7,668 nt of DNA, taken from assembly GCA_009827205.1 (NCBI GenBank), contig WUAK01000133.1, positions 1-7,668 of the forward strand. Direction: 5' to 3'. The notes beneath the pieces are model-generated. The model saw only the letters and a list, made by a program, of their open reading frames with translations. It was not told where the DNA came from and did no database searches. Each line of letters starts with the position of its first letter. The first letter of the stretch is position 1. Shown in pieces: positions 1-5,550 of this stretch. The DNA comes from Phycisphaeraceae bacterium. Lineage in GTDB: Bacteria; Planctomycetota; Phycisphaerae; Phycisphaerales; UBA1924. The translations under genes were made by a program, and so were the position numbers.

Positions 1-24
1 CGCGAGCAATACGGCGCGCCTCAT
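1..24 (-). CDS. Start of an unidentified gene overlapping the lptB stop (partial, runs off left edge)
   Basis: Only eight codons are visible, reading MRRAVLLA on the minus strand. The ATG (24-22) overlaps the TGA stop of lptB (23-21) in an ATGA arrangement, which usually means translational coupling. A good ribosome binding site, GGAGAG, lies seven bases upstream inside the last codons of lptB, so the start is better supported than its length suggests. Two arginines followed by a hydrophobic run would fit the beginning of a signal peptide or membrane anchor. That would suit an envelope protein working with LptB, but eight residues cannot identify the product. Confidence 0.6.
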
Positions 25-851
25 CGCTTTACTCTCCGGGGCTGATCCCGTTTGACCTCAACCGGTGCGCTCGATCGCTTCGACGATCGTGTCGCCGCGG
101 GCGCGTACTCGTCGTCGAACTCGTCACCTTTAAAGAGCGAGCCCAGGTAGACGCGCTTGACCATCTCGTCGTTGATGAGCTCTTTGGGTGTGCCCTCGGC
201 GAAGACCTTGCCCTCGTCGATGATGTACGCCCGGTCGCACACACGGAGCGTCTGCTGCACGTTGTGATCGGTGATGAGGAACGCGATGCCTTCCTGCGCA
301 AGTTTCTTGATCTCGGCCTGCAGCTGCTCGACCGCGATGGGGTCCACGCCGCTGAAGGGTTCATCGAGGAGGATGAGCTTCGGGTTGGTGATGAGCGAGC
401 GTGCGATCTCAAGCTTGCGCCGCTCGCCGCCCGAGCAGGTGCGCGCCTGGTCCTTGGCCTTGTGCGTCAGCCCGAACTGGGCCAGCAGCTCCGCGGCTCG
501 GCGCTTCCGCTCTCGCCTGCCAAGCGGCAGTGTCTCGAGGATCGCAAGCAGATTCTGCTCGCAGCTGAGCCGCTGGAAAACACTGGGTTCCTGAGACAGG
601 TAACCCATCCCAAGGCGTGCCCTTTTGAACATGGGCAGGTCGGTCACATCGTGGGAGTTGAAAACGACCTTCCCGCCGTCGGCTTCGAGCATCCCGATGG
701 TCATCCGGAAGCTGGTGGTCTTGCCCGCACCGTTTCGGCCCAGGAGCCCCACGATCTCGGCTCCGTCCACAGAGAACGAGACACCCTCGACTACACGCCG
801 GTCTTGGAACGACTTCTCGAGCTGGTGGGTCTGGAGTAGGGGCACTGCCAT
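21..851 (-). CDS. lptB: LptB, ATP-binding protein of the lipopolysaccharide export ABC transporter
   Basis: This is the cytoplasmic ATPase that, with LptF/LptG, powers lipopolysaccharide extraction from the inner membrane towards the LptC-LptA bridge. Numbered from the ATG (276 aa): Walker A GRNGAGKT at 38-45, Q-loop Gln87 in GYLSQEPSVF, signature CSGGERRKLEIARSL from 139 (Cys where Leu is usual), Walker B LILLDE at 159-164 followed by PFSGVDP, and switch His196 in ITDHNV. The text around these (GMGYLSQE, DEPFSGVDPI, ITDHNVQQTL, VKRVYLG) is diagnostic of LptB rather than of amino-acid or general ABC ATPases. After VKRVYLG, where LptB normally ends within a few residues, there is a charged tail of about 40 residues, acidic (GDEFDDEY) then basic. 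An in-frame TTG at 863 would add four residues; the ATG at 851 is preferred, although neither has a clear Shine-Dalgarno sequence. The gene is last of the visible minus-strand run and is coupled to the next frame. Confidence 0.93.
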   Translation of the reverse strand: MAVPLLQTHQLEKSFQDRRVVEGVSFSVDGAEIVGLLGRNGAGKTTSFRMTIGMLEADGGKVVFNSHDVTDLPMFKRARLGMGYLSQEPSVFQRLSCEQNLLAILETLPLGRRERKRRAAELLAQFGLTHKAKDQARTCSGGERRKLEIARSLITNPKLILLDEPFSGVDPIAVEQLQAEIKKLAQEGIAFLITDHNVQQTLRVCDRAYIIDEGKVFAEGTPKELINDEMVKRVYLGSLFKGDEFDDEYAPAATRSSKRSSAPVEVKRDQPRRVKR

Positions 852-902
852 AAGTGTACCCAAACGACCCCGGCGGGCACGTCAAACGCGGATCCGCGAG
901 GT

Positions 903-1319
903 CTACAGGAACCTGATGGTCATCGGGTAGCGGAAATACTCGCCCTTGTTGGTCCGGACGATCGCCATCACCATGCCCACGATCGCGAGGACGTAGGGCA
1001 GGAACACAAGCGGGATCAGCAGGATGACACCGAGTCCCAGCGTGAGGAACATGATGATCACGCCGATGATCGGCAGCACGAACGAGTAGATCGTGACTGA
1101 GATCTGAAAGTTGATCGCTTCCCTGCCGTGGTCGTCGATAAAGACTGACCGGTCTTTGCGGGTGAGCCACATGATAATCGGGATCGCCAGCGAGATGTAG
1201 GGCAGCACGAGGTGCGCAAGAACCGAGAGGTGCATCAGCACCGCGTACGTTTTGTCGTCGTCTGTGACGCCTTGCGCGGCGACCGTCCCGCCTTTGTATG
1301 GCCCCATGCCGGTGTTCAT
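903..1319 (-). CDS. DUF4870 (Tic20-like) small membrane protein, copy 2
   Basis: A 138-aa integral membrane protein of the DUF4870/Tic20-like family, whose biochemical role is not established. Family landmarks are clear: a first hydrophobic segment at about 25-52 ending in the MWLTRKD turn, the signature FIDDHGREAINFQIS at 60-74, two hydrophobic segments at about 75-121, and the C-terminal GEYFRYPMTIRF at 126-137. The frame is open further upstream, but the ATG at 1319 is preceded by GAGAGG five bases away, which fixes the start. The gene follows its paralog (1343-1834) after 23 nt, so the two are probably co-transcribed. The short N-terminal tail (Gly/Thr rich, then DDDKTYAVLMHLS) is typical of the family. 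About 29 nt of its mRNA leader region contain no other feature. No function is proposed. Confidence 0.88.
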   Translation of the reverse strand: MNTGMGPYKGGTVAAQGVTDDDKTYAVLMHLSVLAHLVLPYISLAIPIIMWLTRKDRSVFIDDHGREAINFQISVTIYSFVLPIIGVIIMFLTLGLGVILLIPLVFLPYVLAIVGMVMAIVRTNKGEYFRYPMTIRFL

Positions 1320-1342
1320 AGGAACCTCTCGCAAATGGTGCG

Positions 1343-1834
1343 TCAGATCAGGCGGATGCACATGGGGTAGCGGAAGTACTGCGCCTTGGCCGCGGCTATG
1401 CCTCCCATGATGCCGCCGACGATGGAGAGGATCGGGAGTCCGATGTAGAGCACGGCTCCGACGCCGCAGGTCAGGATCGAGATCGGGATAAGGATCAGCC
1501 CGAGCAGGATGATGCTGATCTGGAAGTTGAGCGCTTCCTTGCCCTGGTCATCGATGAAGATCGAGTCGTTGTTCTTGATCTGCCACATCGCCAGCGCGAC
1601 GAGCGGCGGGATGATGAAGGTGATCCCGTTGGTGAAGAAGACCGAGACCGACGCGATCAGCGGGCCCCAGTGGCACCAGCTCGCGTACGCGCAGTGCGCA
1701 TCGGTCAACCCCGTTGCGTACGCGACGCCCGAGTTCTGATCGATCTCGTAGCCCTCGACCGTCGACTCGGCCGCTGCGCCACCCTCGTTGTCAGGCATCT
1801 GTCCAGACACGGAACTCCCCACATAGACGTTCAT
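1343..1834 (-). CDS. DUF4870 (Tic20-like) small membrane protein, copy 1
   Basis: A 163-aa paralog of the downstream DUF4870 protein. It shares the signature FIDDQGKEALNFQIS (93-107) and the C-terminal QYFRYPMCIRLI (152-163), with hydrophobic segments near 57-85, 105-122 and 126-148. It differs in a longer, acidic, low-complexity N-terminus (residues about 13-45) and in three cysteines absent from its partner: Cys48 and Cys54 before the first membrane segment (HCAYASWCHWG) and Cys123 in the loop. The ATG at 1834 lies six bases after the stop of the gene before it (1841), with only a weak AGAG upstream, so translation may depend on reinitiation; an internal ATG (residue 13) is an alternative. 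The family is common as single genes; here two sit in tandem and have diverged considerably outside the motifs. Confidence 0.87.
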   Translation of the reverse strand: MNVYVGSSVSGQMPDNEGGAAAESTVEGYEIDQNSGVAYATGLTDAHCAYASWCHWGPLIASVSVFFTNGITFIIPPLVALAMWQIKNNDSIFIDDQGKEALNFQISIILLGLILIPISILTCGVGAVLYIGLPILSIVGGIMGGIAAAKAQYFRYPMCIRLI

Positions 1835-1840
1835 GGAACT

Positions 1841-2245
1841 CTATTGGGAGTCGGCTCCGGGCGATTGCAGCGAGGACAAATCAAGCCCGCATTCGGGGCA
1901 GATCGCCGCTTGGGAGGCCTTGAGGTCGTACTGACACCCCGGACAGCGGGGTCTCGGGACAGGGACGATCAGGATCGCGATCCGCCGGGCGTAGATGAGC
2001 AGCACGACCCCCGCGACCACGAAAAAGAGCCCCTGCAGGATGTTCCCGACGAGCCAGGGCTGGTCGTAGAGGATGCTCGTGCGCACGTTCACCGTGTTGG
2101 CTTGGGTCGACTGCCACCACAGGATGGCCGCCTGCTGGATAAGCGGGACGGGCCTGGTGATGAGCACCCAGAGACCGATCAGCCTGAGCACCGCGGCTGC
2201 GATCATCCGGTACCGGGTGACGGTTTGCAGGTCTTGGTTGAACAT
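1841..2245 (-). CDS. Small membrane protein with C-terminal zinc ribbon (paralog A)
   Basis: A 134-aa protein of unknown function. Two hydrophobic segments (about 14-31 and 66-97) are followed by a zinc-ribbon-like module with cysteines at 101, 104, 116 and 119 in the pattern CPGCQYDL...CPECGLDL. This C-terminal treble of 'CPxC-YDL-CPECG' is frequent on small planctomycete membrane proteins. The N-terminal segment RYRMIAAAVLRLIGLWVL lines up with RIRMWATVAIRLVAVYIA of the upstream neighbour (2290-2706), so the two appear homologous over their whole length. The ATG at 2245 has AGGGGG four bases upstream. It is separated from the upstream gene by 44 nt, which include a small inverted repeat, and from the DUF4870 gene by 6 nt. 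The ribbon is presumably cytosolic and could bind metal, nucleic acid or a protein partner; nothing in the sequence chooses among these. Confidence 0.78.
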   Translation of the reverse strand: MFNQDLQTVTRYRMIAAAVLRLIGLWVLITRPVPLIQQAAILWWQSTQANTVNVRTSILYDQPWLVGNILQGLFFVVAGVVLLIYARRIAILIVPVPRPRCPGCQYDLKASQAAICPECGLDLSSLQSPGADSQ

Positions 2246-2255
2246 GACGCCCCCT

Positions 2256-2269
2256 GTCTGGATTCAGAC
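2256..2269 (-). repeat. Small inverted repeat in the leader of the 1841-2245 gene
   Basis: A perfect 5-bp inverted repeat, GTCTG and CAGAC around a 4-base loop, in the 44-nt gap between the two zinc-ribbon genes. In the minus-strand transcript it would form a short hairpin just upstream of the AGGGGG ribosome binding site. There is no T-run after it, so it is a poor terminator; a mild effect on translation or chance are both possible. Confidence 0.3.
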
Positions 2270-2289
2270 GATACCAGAGAGGGAGCGGT

Positions 2290-2706
2290 TCATTCCGGGG
2301 TGGAATCGGTCGTGATGACTCTCATATCTGAGTCAGAAGAAGACGGAAGCGGAGCGTGGAATTCTTCGCCGAGGAAGAGGCCGCACTCGGGGCAGCGGTC
2401 GGCGCGAAAGTGTTCGAGGCTGAATCGACACTTGGGGCACTTGCCTGAGTAATCGGAGACAATTTTGCTCGCGATCCAAGGAGCGAGATACCAAAGACCT
2501 ACCGCAGAACCAGCGGTTGCGATTGTGATTACTACAAGTTGAATCACCATGACGTCTCCGCCTGACACCCACGGCTCAAGAAGCGCCATCAGATACCCAC
2601 TCGAGACTCCAGTGAGTATTGACGACGCGATATAAACCGCGACAAGCCGAATTGCGACTGTGGCCCACATCCGTATTCTGCAGATGTCTTCGTCAATTCG
2701 CCTCAA
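2290..2706 (-). CDS. Small membrane protein with C-terminal zinc ribbon (paralog B), TTG start
   Basis: A 138-aa protein of unknown function with two hydrophobic segments (about 16-42 and 52-78), the phrase LAPWIASKIV that ends the membrane core, and then a zinc ribbon with cysteines at 90, 93, 105 and 108 (CPKCRFSL...CPECGLFL). A Ser/Asp-rich tail of about 25 residues closes it. The start is a TTG at 2706, chosen because GGAGG stands six bases upstream, a near-ideal Shine-Dalgarno sequence; the next in-frame ATG is at 2670. The TTG lies inside the end of the preceding frame, giving a 14-nt overlap and probable translational coupling. Its base composition is nearer 50% G+C than the roughly 60% of surrounding genes. 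It is homologous to 1841-2245 over its length, and its membrane core resembles 2693-2986. Confidence 0.8.
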   Translation of the reverse strand: MRRIDEDICRIRMWATVAIRLVAVYIASSILTGVSSGYLMALLEPWVSGGDVMVIQLVVITIATAGSAVGLWYLAPWIASKIVSDYSGKCPKCRFSLEHFRADRCPECGLFLGEEFHAPLPSSSDSDMRVITTDSTPE

Positions 2707-2986
2707 CTACCCCCTCCAGGTCCAGAGGAAATGCCATTCTCACAATTAGCGGAAACAACAAAAAGACGACCAGAGCATAAATCAGTTCTGTCACAAAGCT
2801 AGATAACAAATCATTGATCGGCACTAGTCCTACGACTAAGCCTGGCTCGAAACGAATATGGGAAGCCAATCCACTGACGAGACCTAAAAGGGACACAAGC
2901 AAGATATGGATCGCAAAGATTCGCATCGCCGCGATCAAAATCTCTCGCTTAAAGAGCCTTCTGGAGTTATTGCCGAGGCAATCCAC
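2693..2986 (-). CDS. Small two-segment membrane protein lacking the zinc ribbon (paralog C)
   Basis: A 97-aa hydrophobic protein of unknown function. Residues 20-40 (AMRIFAIHILLVSLLGLVSG) align with AIRLVAVYIASSILTGVSSG of the next gene, and its LLFPLIVRM matches LAPWIASKI there, so it looks like the same membrane core without the cysteine module; it ends where the ribbon would begin. The start is probably the GTG at 2986, two bases after the TAA of the upstream gene. It has no Shine-Dalgarno sequence and would rely on reinitiation; alignment with its paralog supports keeping this N-terminus over the ATG at 2926. The region is A+T-rich (one 60-base line is 37% G+C). It may be a shortened, possibly decaying copy, but the frame is intact and its end carries the ribosome binding site for the next gene. 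Confidence 0.62.
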   Translation of the reverse strand: MDCLGNNSRRLFKREILIAAMRIFAIHILLVSLLGLVSGLASHIRFEPGLVVGLVPINDLLSSFVTELIYALVVFLLFPLIVRMAFPLDLEGVVEAN

Positions 2987-2988
2987 TG

Positions 2989-4128
2989 TTAGTGCCCAAA
3001 CAGGTTTGTCTGCCCGAACATCCCTTCCTTCTCGAAGTGCTCGATGGCTTCGTCGACCGACTTGAACACGCCGTTGGCGGTCTCGGTGATGAAGGGGCTG
3101 GGGTTTTTCTCTGGTTTCCAGACGACGTAGACGTCCTTGGCGTGCTCGAAGGCGTGCTGGAGCTCACGCTCAACGCCCGAGGAGAGGCCAGGGATGCCGC
3201 CCGGGAGTTCGGGGACGAGGCTGACGATCATGTCGGCCTGGTCGATGAGCTTGAAGTCGCGCATGTAGATCTGGCCGTCGATGTCGCCCGCGATGTCGAG
3301 GACCTCGCGTGTGCGCATGGTGAGCGCCTCGGCGCCGCCGCTGGCCTTGGTGCCGGCCTCGCCGCCCAGTGCGTAGGGCTTGTGCTCAAAGAAGTCTTCG
3401 CCCGCCTTTGCGGCGTCGACCGCGTTGTCGAGCAGCAGCTTCTCGTCCACGTCGCCCGGGTCGAAGGTGATGAAGTGCTCTGCGAGGATCTCGCGGAACT
3501 TGTCGATCTCGGCCTGGATGTCTGGCATACCCACGACGTGGCTCATCGGGAAGCTGGGGTAGACCTTCTTCATCTCCGGGCGCGTCGTCAGTCGGAACAT
3601 CGTCTTGTACGTCGACTCGTAACGCCCCCGCGAGAGGATGACGAAGTCAGACCCGGGCACGGCCTGGCTCATCAGCTCGGTCGCCAGGATCTCCTCTTCG
3701 CGCCAGACCATCAGGTCCTTCAGGTTCGCGTCGACGACGTGATCCTGATGCAGGCGTTGGTGGACGACCTCGATGTTGTCGACGAGGCAGACAAACAAGT
3801 CCGGTTTGAACGCCTGGATCTGGTCGAAGTCGAACGCGCTGAAGAGGCCGTGACGCCAGCGGAAGGTCGCGTGCGTGTTGACGATGACGTTCTCTTTGTC
3901 CTTGCTCTCCATGATCGCGTCCTTGAACGCGGCGCGGCGGAGCGAGTTGAGCCTGCTGAGCGGGAGGTCGAGGATGCGGCCCGGTTTGACGTCTGGGGCT
4001 TCCATGTACATGAGGTCACCGATGTGGTGGACATCGATGGGCTCGCCCTGCTGTCCCGCGAAGGCGGCGACCTCTTCGAGGAAGGGCTTTTTGTCCATGC
4101 CGACCTGGCCCGTGAGTATGACTCGCAT
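2989..4128 (-). CDS. P-loop-like / nucleoside 2-deoxyribosyltransferase-like fusion protein
   Basis: A soluble 379-aa protein with two apparent halves. The N-terminal part begins like a small nucleotide kinase: beta strand MRVILTG followed by GQVGMDKK at 7-14, a deviant P-loop with Lys13 but Lys instead of Ser/Thr at 14; then HHIGDLMY (34-41), NVIVNTHATFRW (80-91) and DLFVCLVDN (110-118), resembling the strand order of adenylate-kinase-like folds. From about 187 the chain reads like the nucleoside 2-deoxyribosyltransferase (NDT) family: KVYPSFPMSH (188-197), HFITFDPGDVDE (218-229), RDFKLIDQADMIVSLVPE (290-307), then SSGVERELQHAFEHAKDVYVVW (316-337), with Glu320 or Glu322 in the place of the family's catalytic glutamate, and a terminal PFITE. 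The ATG at 4128 has AAGGA eight bases upstream. It is the first gene of the minus-strand run. Fold calls are by eye; the substrate is unknown. Confidence 0.75.
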   Translation of the reverse strand: MRVILTGQVGMDKKPFLEEVAAFAGQQGEPIDVHHIGDLMYMEAPDVKPGRILDLPLSRLNSLRRAAFKDAIMESKDKENVIVNTHATFRWRHGLFSAFDFDQIQAFKPDLFVCLVDNIEVVHQRLHQDHVVDANLKDLMVWREEEILATELMSQAVPGSDFVILSRGRYESTYKTMFRLTTRPEMKKVYPSFPMSHVVGMPDIQAEIDKFREILAEHFITFDPGDVDEKLLLDNAVDAAKAGEDFFEHKPYALGGEAGTKASGGAEALTMRTREVLDIAGDIDGQIYMRDFKLIDQADMIVSLVPELPGGIPGLSSGVERELQHAFEHAKDVYVVWKPEKNPSPFITETANGVFKSVDEAIEHFEKEGMFGQTNLFGH

Positions 4129-4258
4129 AGCAACTTTCCTTCTGGATTCTGTTCGAGGCGAATGCTAGGTGTCGTCGTGCTCTCGGGGCGTAAGGACCGA
4201 TATTTCAACGGGTTTCGTGAATGGTCTTTGTGATCGCTGCATGATCCGTTAGGCTCCC

Positions 4259-4286
4259 TTGTCCGCAGAGGGGACAGAGATTTATT
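4259..4286 (+). promoter_or_regulatory. Weak candidate promoter for the metallopeptidase gene
   Basis: TTGTCC (4259-4264) and TTTATT (4281-4286) are separated by 16 bases and each matches the housekeeping sigma consensus at four of six positions. Transcription starting shortly downstream would give a leader of about 65 bases that includes the inverted repeat at 4307-4324. The -35-like box also overlaps the small TGTCC/GGACA repeat. The match is poor enough that chance cannot be excluded. Confidence 0.25.
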
Positions 4287-4306
4287 GCCGCCGTCGCCAC
4301 GGGGGA

Positions 4307-4324
4307 GCGGGCCGAACGGCCCGC
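4307..4324 (+). repeat. Perfect inverted repeat / hairpin in the peptidase leader
   Basis: GCGGGCCG, two A bases, then CGGCCCGC: eight bases on each side match perfectly. As RNA it would be a 7-bp, all-G/C stem closed by a GAAC tetraloop, ending 35 bases before the peptidase ATG. It is followed by more G+C-rich sequence and no T-run, so it is not a classical terminator. It could be an operator, an mRNA-stabilising hairpin or an attenuator element. Confidence 0.5.
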
Positions 4325-4359
4325 GTGGCCGGCGCGGCTCTACAAGGGAAGTAGGCGGG

Positions 4360-5430
4360 ATGTTGCGTTCGATTGGTCGAGTGATGCTCGTTGCGGGGGG
4401 TCTGCATACCTGCTCTGCCCTCGCCGACCCAGGCGACACCGCTCCCTGCCCGATGTCGCCGAGCATTCATGAGATCCCGATCATCGAGGGCCGGATGGCC
4501 ATCGGTCTCTACAACCCGCCGGCAAACAGGTCTGGCATCGACATCCGCGTCCCGATCACCTTCCATGTCATCAGACGCTCAGACGGCACGGGCGGCCCTA
4601 TCGAGTCGGAAATCGAACTCGCACTCGACTCGGCGAACTCACTCTGGTCAGAGAGCGGTATCCAGTTCTGCAAGCCCGGCGCCACAATCGAGCATCTCAG
4701 CGACGAGCTCTACAACAACACAGACACGCTTTCGGAGGTCAATGAACTTCGAAGCATGGACCAGGTCCCTGACACGATCAACGTGTATTTCGTCAACAAC
4801 CTCCGCATCGAGATCGGCTCGATCTGTGGCATATCTTCGTTCACGACAAGCGCCGTTCAGGGGATCGCCGTCGACAACGGGTGCCTGCCTCACACCGGCA
4901 ACCCGTCGACCTTTGCGCACGAGCTTGCGCACTACTTCGATCTGTACCACACGCACGAGCCGGCGTTCGGCGATGAGTGCACGGATGGGCTGAACTGCGA
5001 CATCGCGGGCGACCTTGTGTGCGACACACCCGCCGACCCGAACGTCCGGGGCGAAGTGTCCCCCGGGGACTGCGTGTGGAACGGGAACGACCAACCCGAC
5101 TGCGGCGAAGGGCCCTACACGCCCCCGGTCCGCAACGTGATGAGCTACTCGCCCAGCACGTGCCGGGACGAGCTCACACCGATGCAGACTGGCAGGGCCC
5201 TTGCGACACTGATCAACCTCAGGCCAGAGCTTGTTGCCAACGCGTGCGACCCGTGCCCGAACATCGCAGACGTCAACGGCGACAACGCGCTCACCCCGGC
5301 CGACTTCACCGCATGGATCGATGCCTTCAACACGCAGTCCCCGTCCGCGGATCAGAACGGCGACGGCGTGATCACCCCCACTGACTTCACCGCGTGGATC
5401 ACCAACTTCAACGCCGGCTGCCTGGGCTAA
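4360..5430 (+). CDS. Exported M43-type (pappalysin-like) zinc metallopeptidase with dockerin-like tail
   Basis: A 356-aa secreted protease. Residues 1-22 form a signal peptide (MLRSIGRVMLVAGG..., likely cut after ALA). The catalytic core resembles peptidase family M43: PITFHVI (65-71), the zinc site HELAHYFDLYH (187-197) with zinc ligands His187, His191 and His197 and catalytic Glu188, the GDLVCDTPADPN segment (217-228), and the Met-turn NVMSYS (259-264) followed by LTPMQTGRAL. Asp194 takes the place of the glycine normal in metzincin HExxHxxGxxH sites. The C-terminus (about 299-354) holds two calcium-loop repeats, DVNGDNALTPAD (304-315) and DQNGDGVITPTD (331-342), each followed by FTAWI..FN, like a dockerin pair and typical of exported planctomycete proteins. 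The frame is open upstream, but the ATG at 4360 gives the signal peptide and follows purine-rich AAGGGAAG and AGGCGGG. Many cysteines suggest disulfides. Target proteins are unknown. Confidence 0.88.
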   Translation: MLRSIGRVMLVAGGLHTCSALADPGDTAPCPMSPSIHEIPIIEGRMAIGLYNPPANRSGIDIRVPITFHVIRRSDGTGGPIESEIELALDSANSLWSESGIQFCKPGATIEHLSDELYNNTDTLSEVNELRSMDQVPDTINVYFVNNLRIEIGSICGISSFTTSAVQGIAVDNGCLPHTGNPSTFAHELAHYFDLYHTHEPAFGDECTDGLNCDIAGDLVCDTPADPNVRGEVSPGDCVWNGNDQPDCGEGPYTPPVRNVMSYSPSTCRDELTPMQTGRALATLINLRPELVANACDPCPNIADVNGDNALTPADFTAWIDAFNTQSPSADQNGDGVITPTDFTAWITNFNAGCLG

Positions 5431-5550
5431 GGCTGCCTTATCCCCGATTTGTGGACGCGGATTTCCATTTTTGCGCCGAGTGTGTCAGACTAAGACCGCC
5501 GCGATGCCGGCAGGGGAATGTCACGCACACGTTCAAACTTGGAGATGGGT

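Larger units (their letters stand above)
4129..4359. promoter_or_regulatory. Divergent intergenic region between the minus-strand run and the peptidase gene
   Basis: These 231 bases separate two genes transcribed away from each other, so promoters for both should lie here. On the minus strand a TTGAAA (about 4198-4203) is a possible -35 element, but no convincing -10 box follows at the right distance. On the plus strand one weak pair is listed separately. The region also contains a short inverted repeat (TGTCC at 4260-4264, GGACA at 4272-4276) and the stronger one at 4307-4324. No small reading frame or RNA gene was recognised. Confidence 0.6.

Noticed and set aside
852..902. Possible terminator between the DUF4870 pair and lptB
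   Set aside because: No stem longer than a few bases followed by a T-run is visible on the minus strand.
409..1170. A 253-codon minus-strand frame across the lptB and DUF4870 region
   Set aside because: It overlaps two recognised families in a different frame, is rich in Arg/Pro, and has no ribosome binding site or family motif.
2989..4128. Calling the fusion protein a true adenylate kinase
   Set aside because: The P-loop lacks the usual Ser/Thr, the lid arginines cannot be placed, and the second half belongs to a different fold; a plain kinase name would overstate the evidence.
2992..4233. A 413-codon open frame on the plus strand opposite the P-loop/NDT-like gene
   Set aside because: It is almost exactly antisense to a frame with clear domain-like motifs, a good ribosome binding site and sensible amino acid content. 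Its translation is monotonous in Val, Asp, Glu and Arg, as expected for a G+C-rich antisense shadow.
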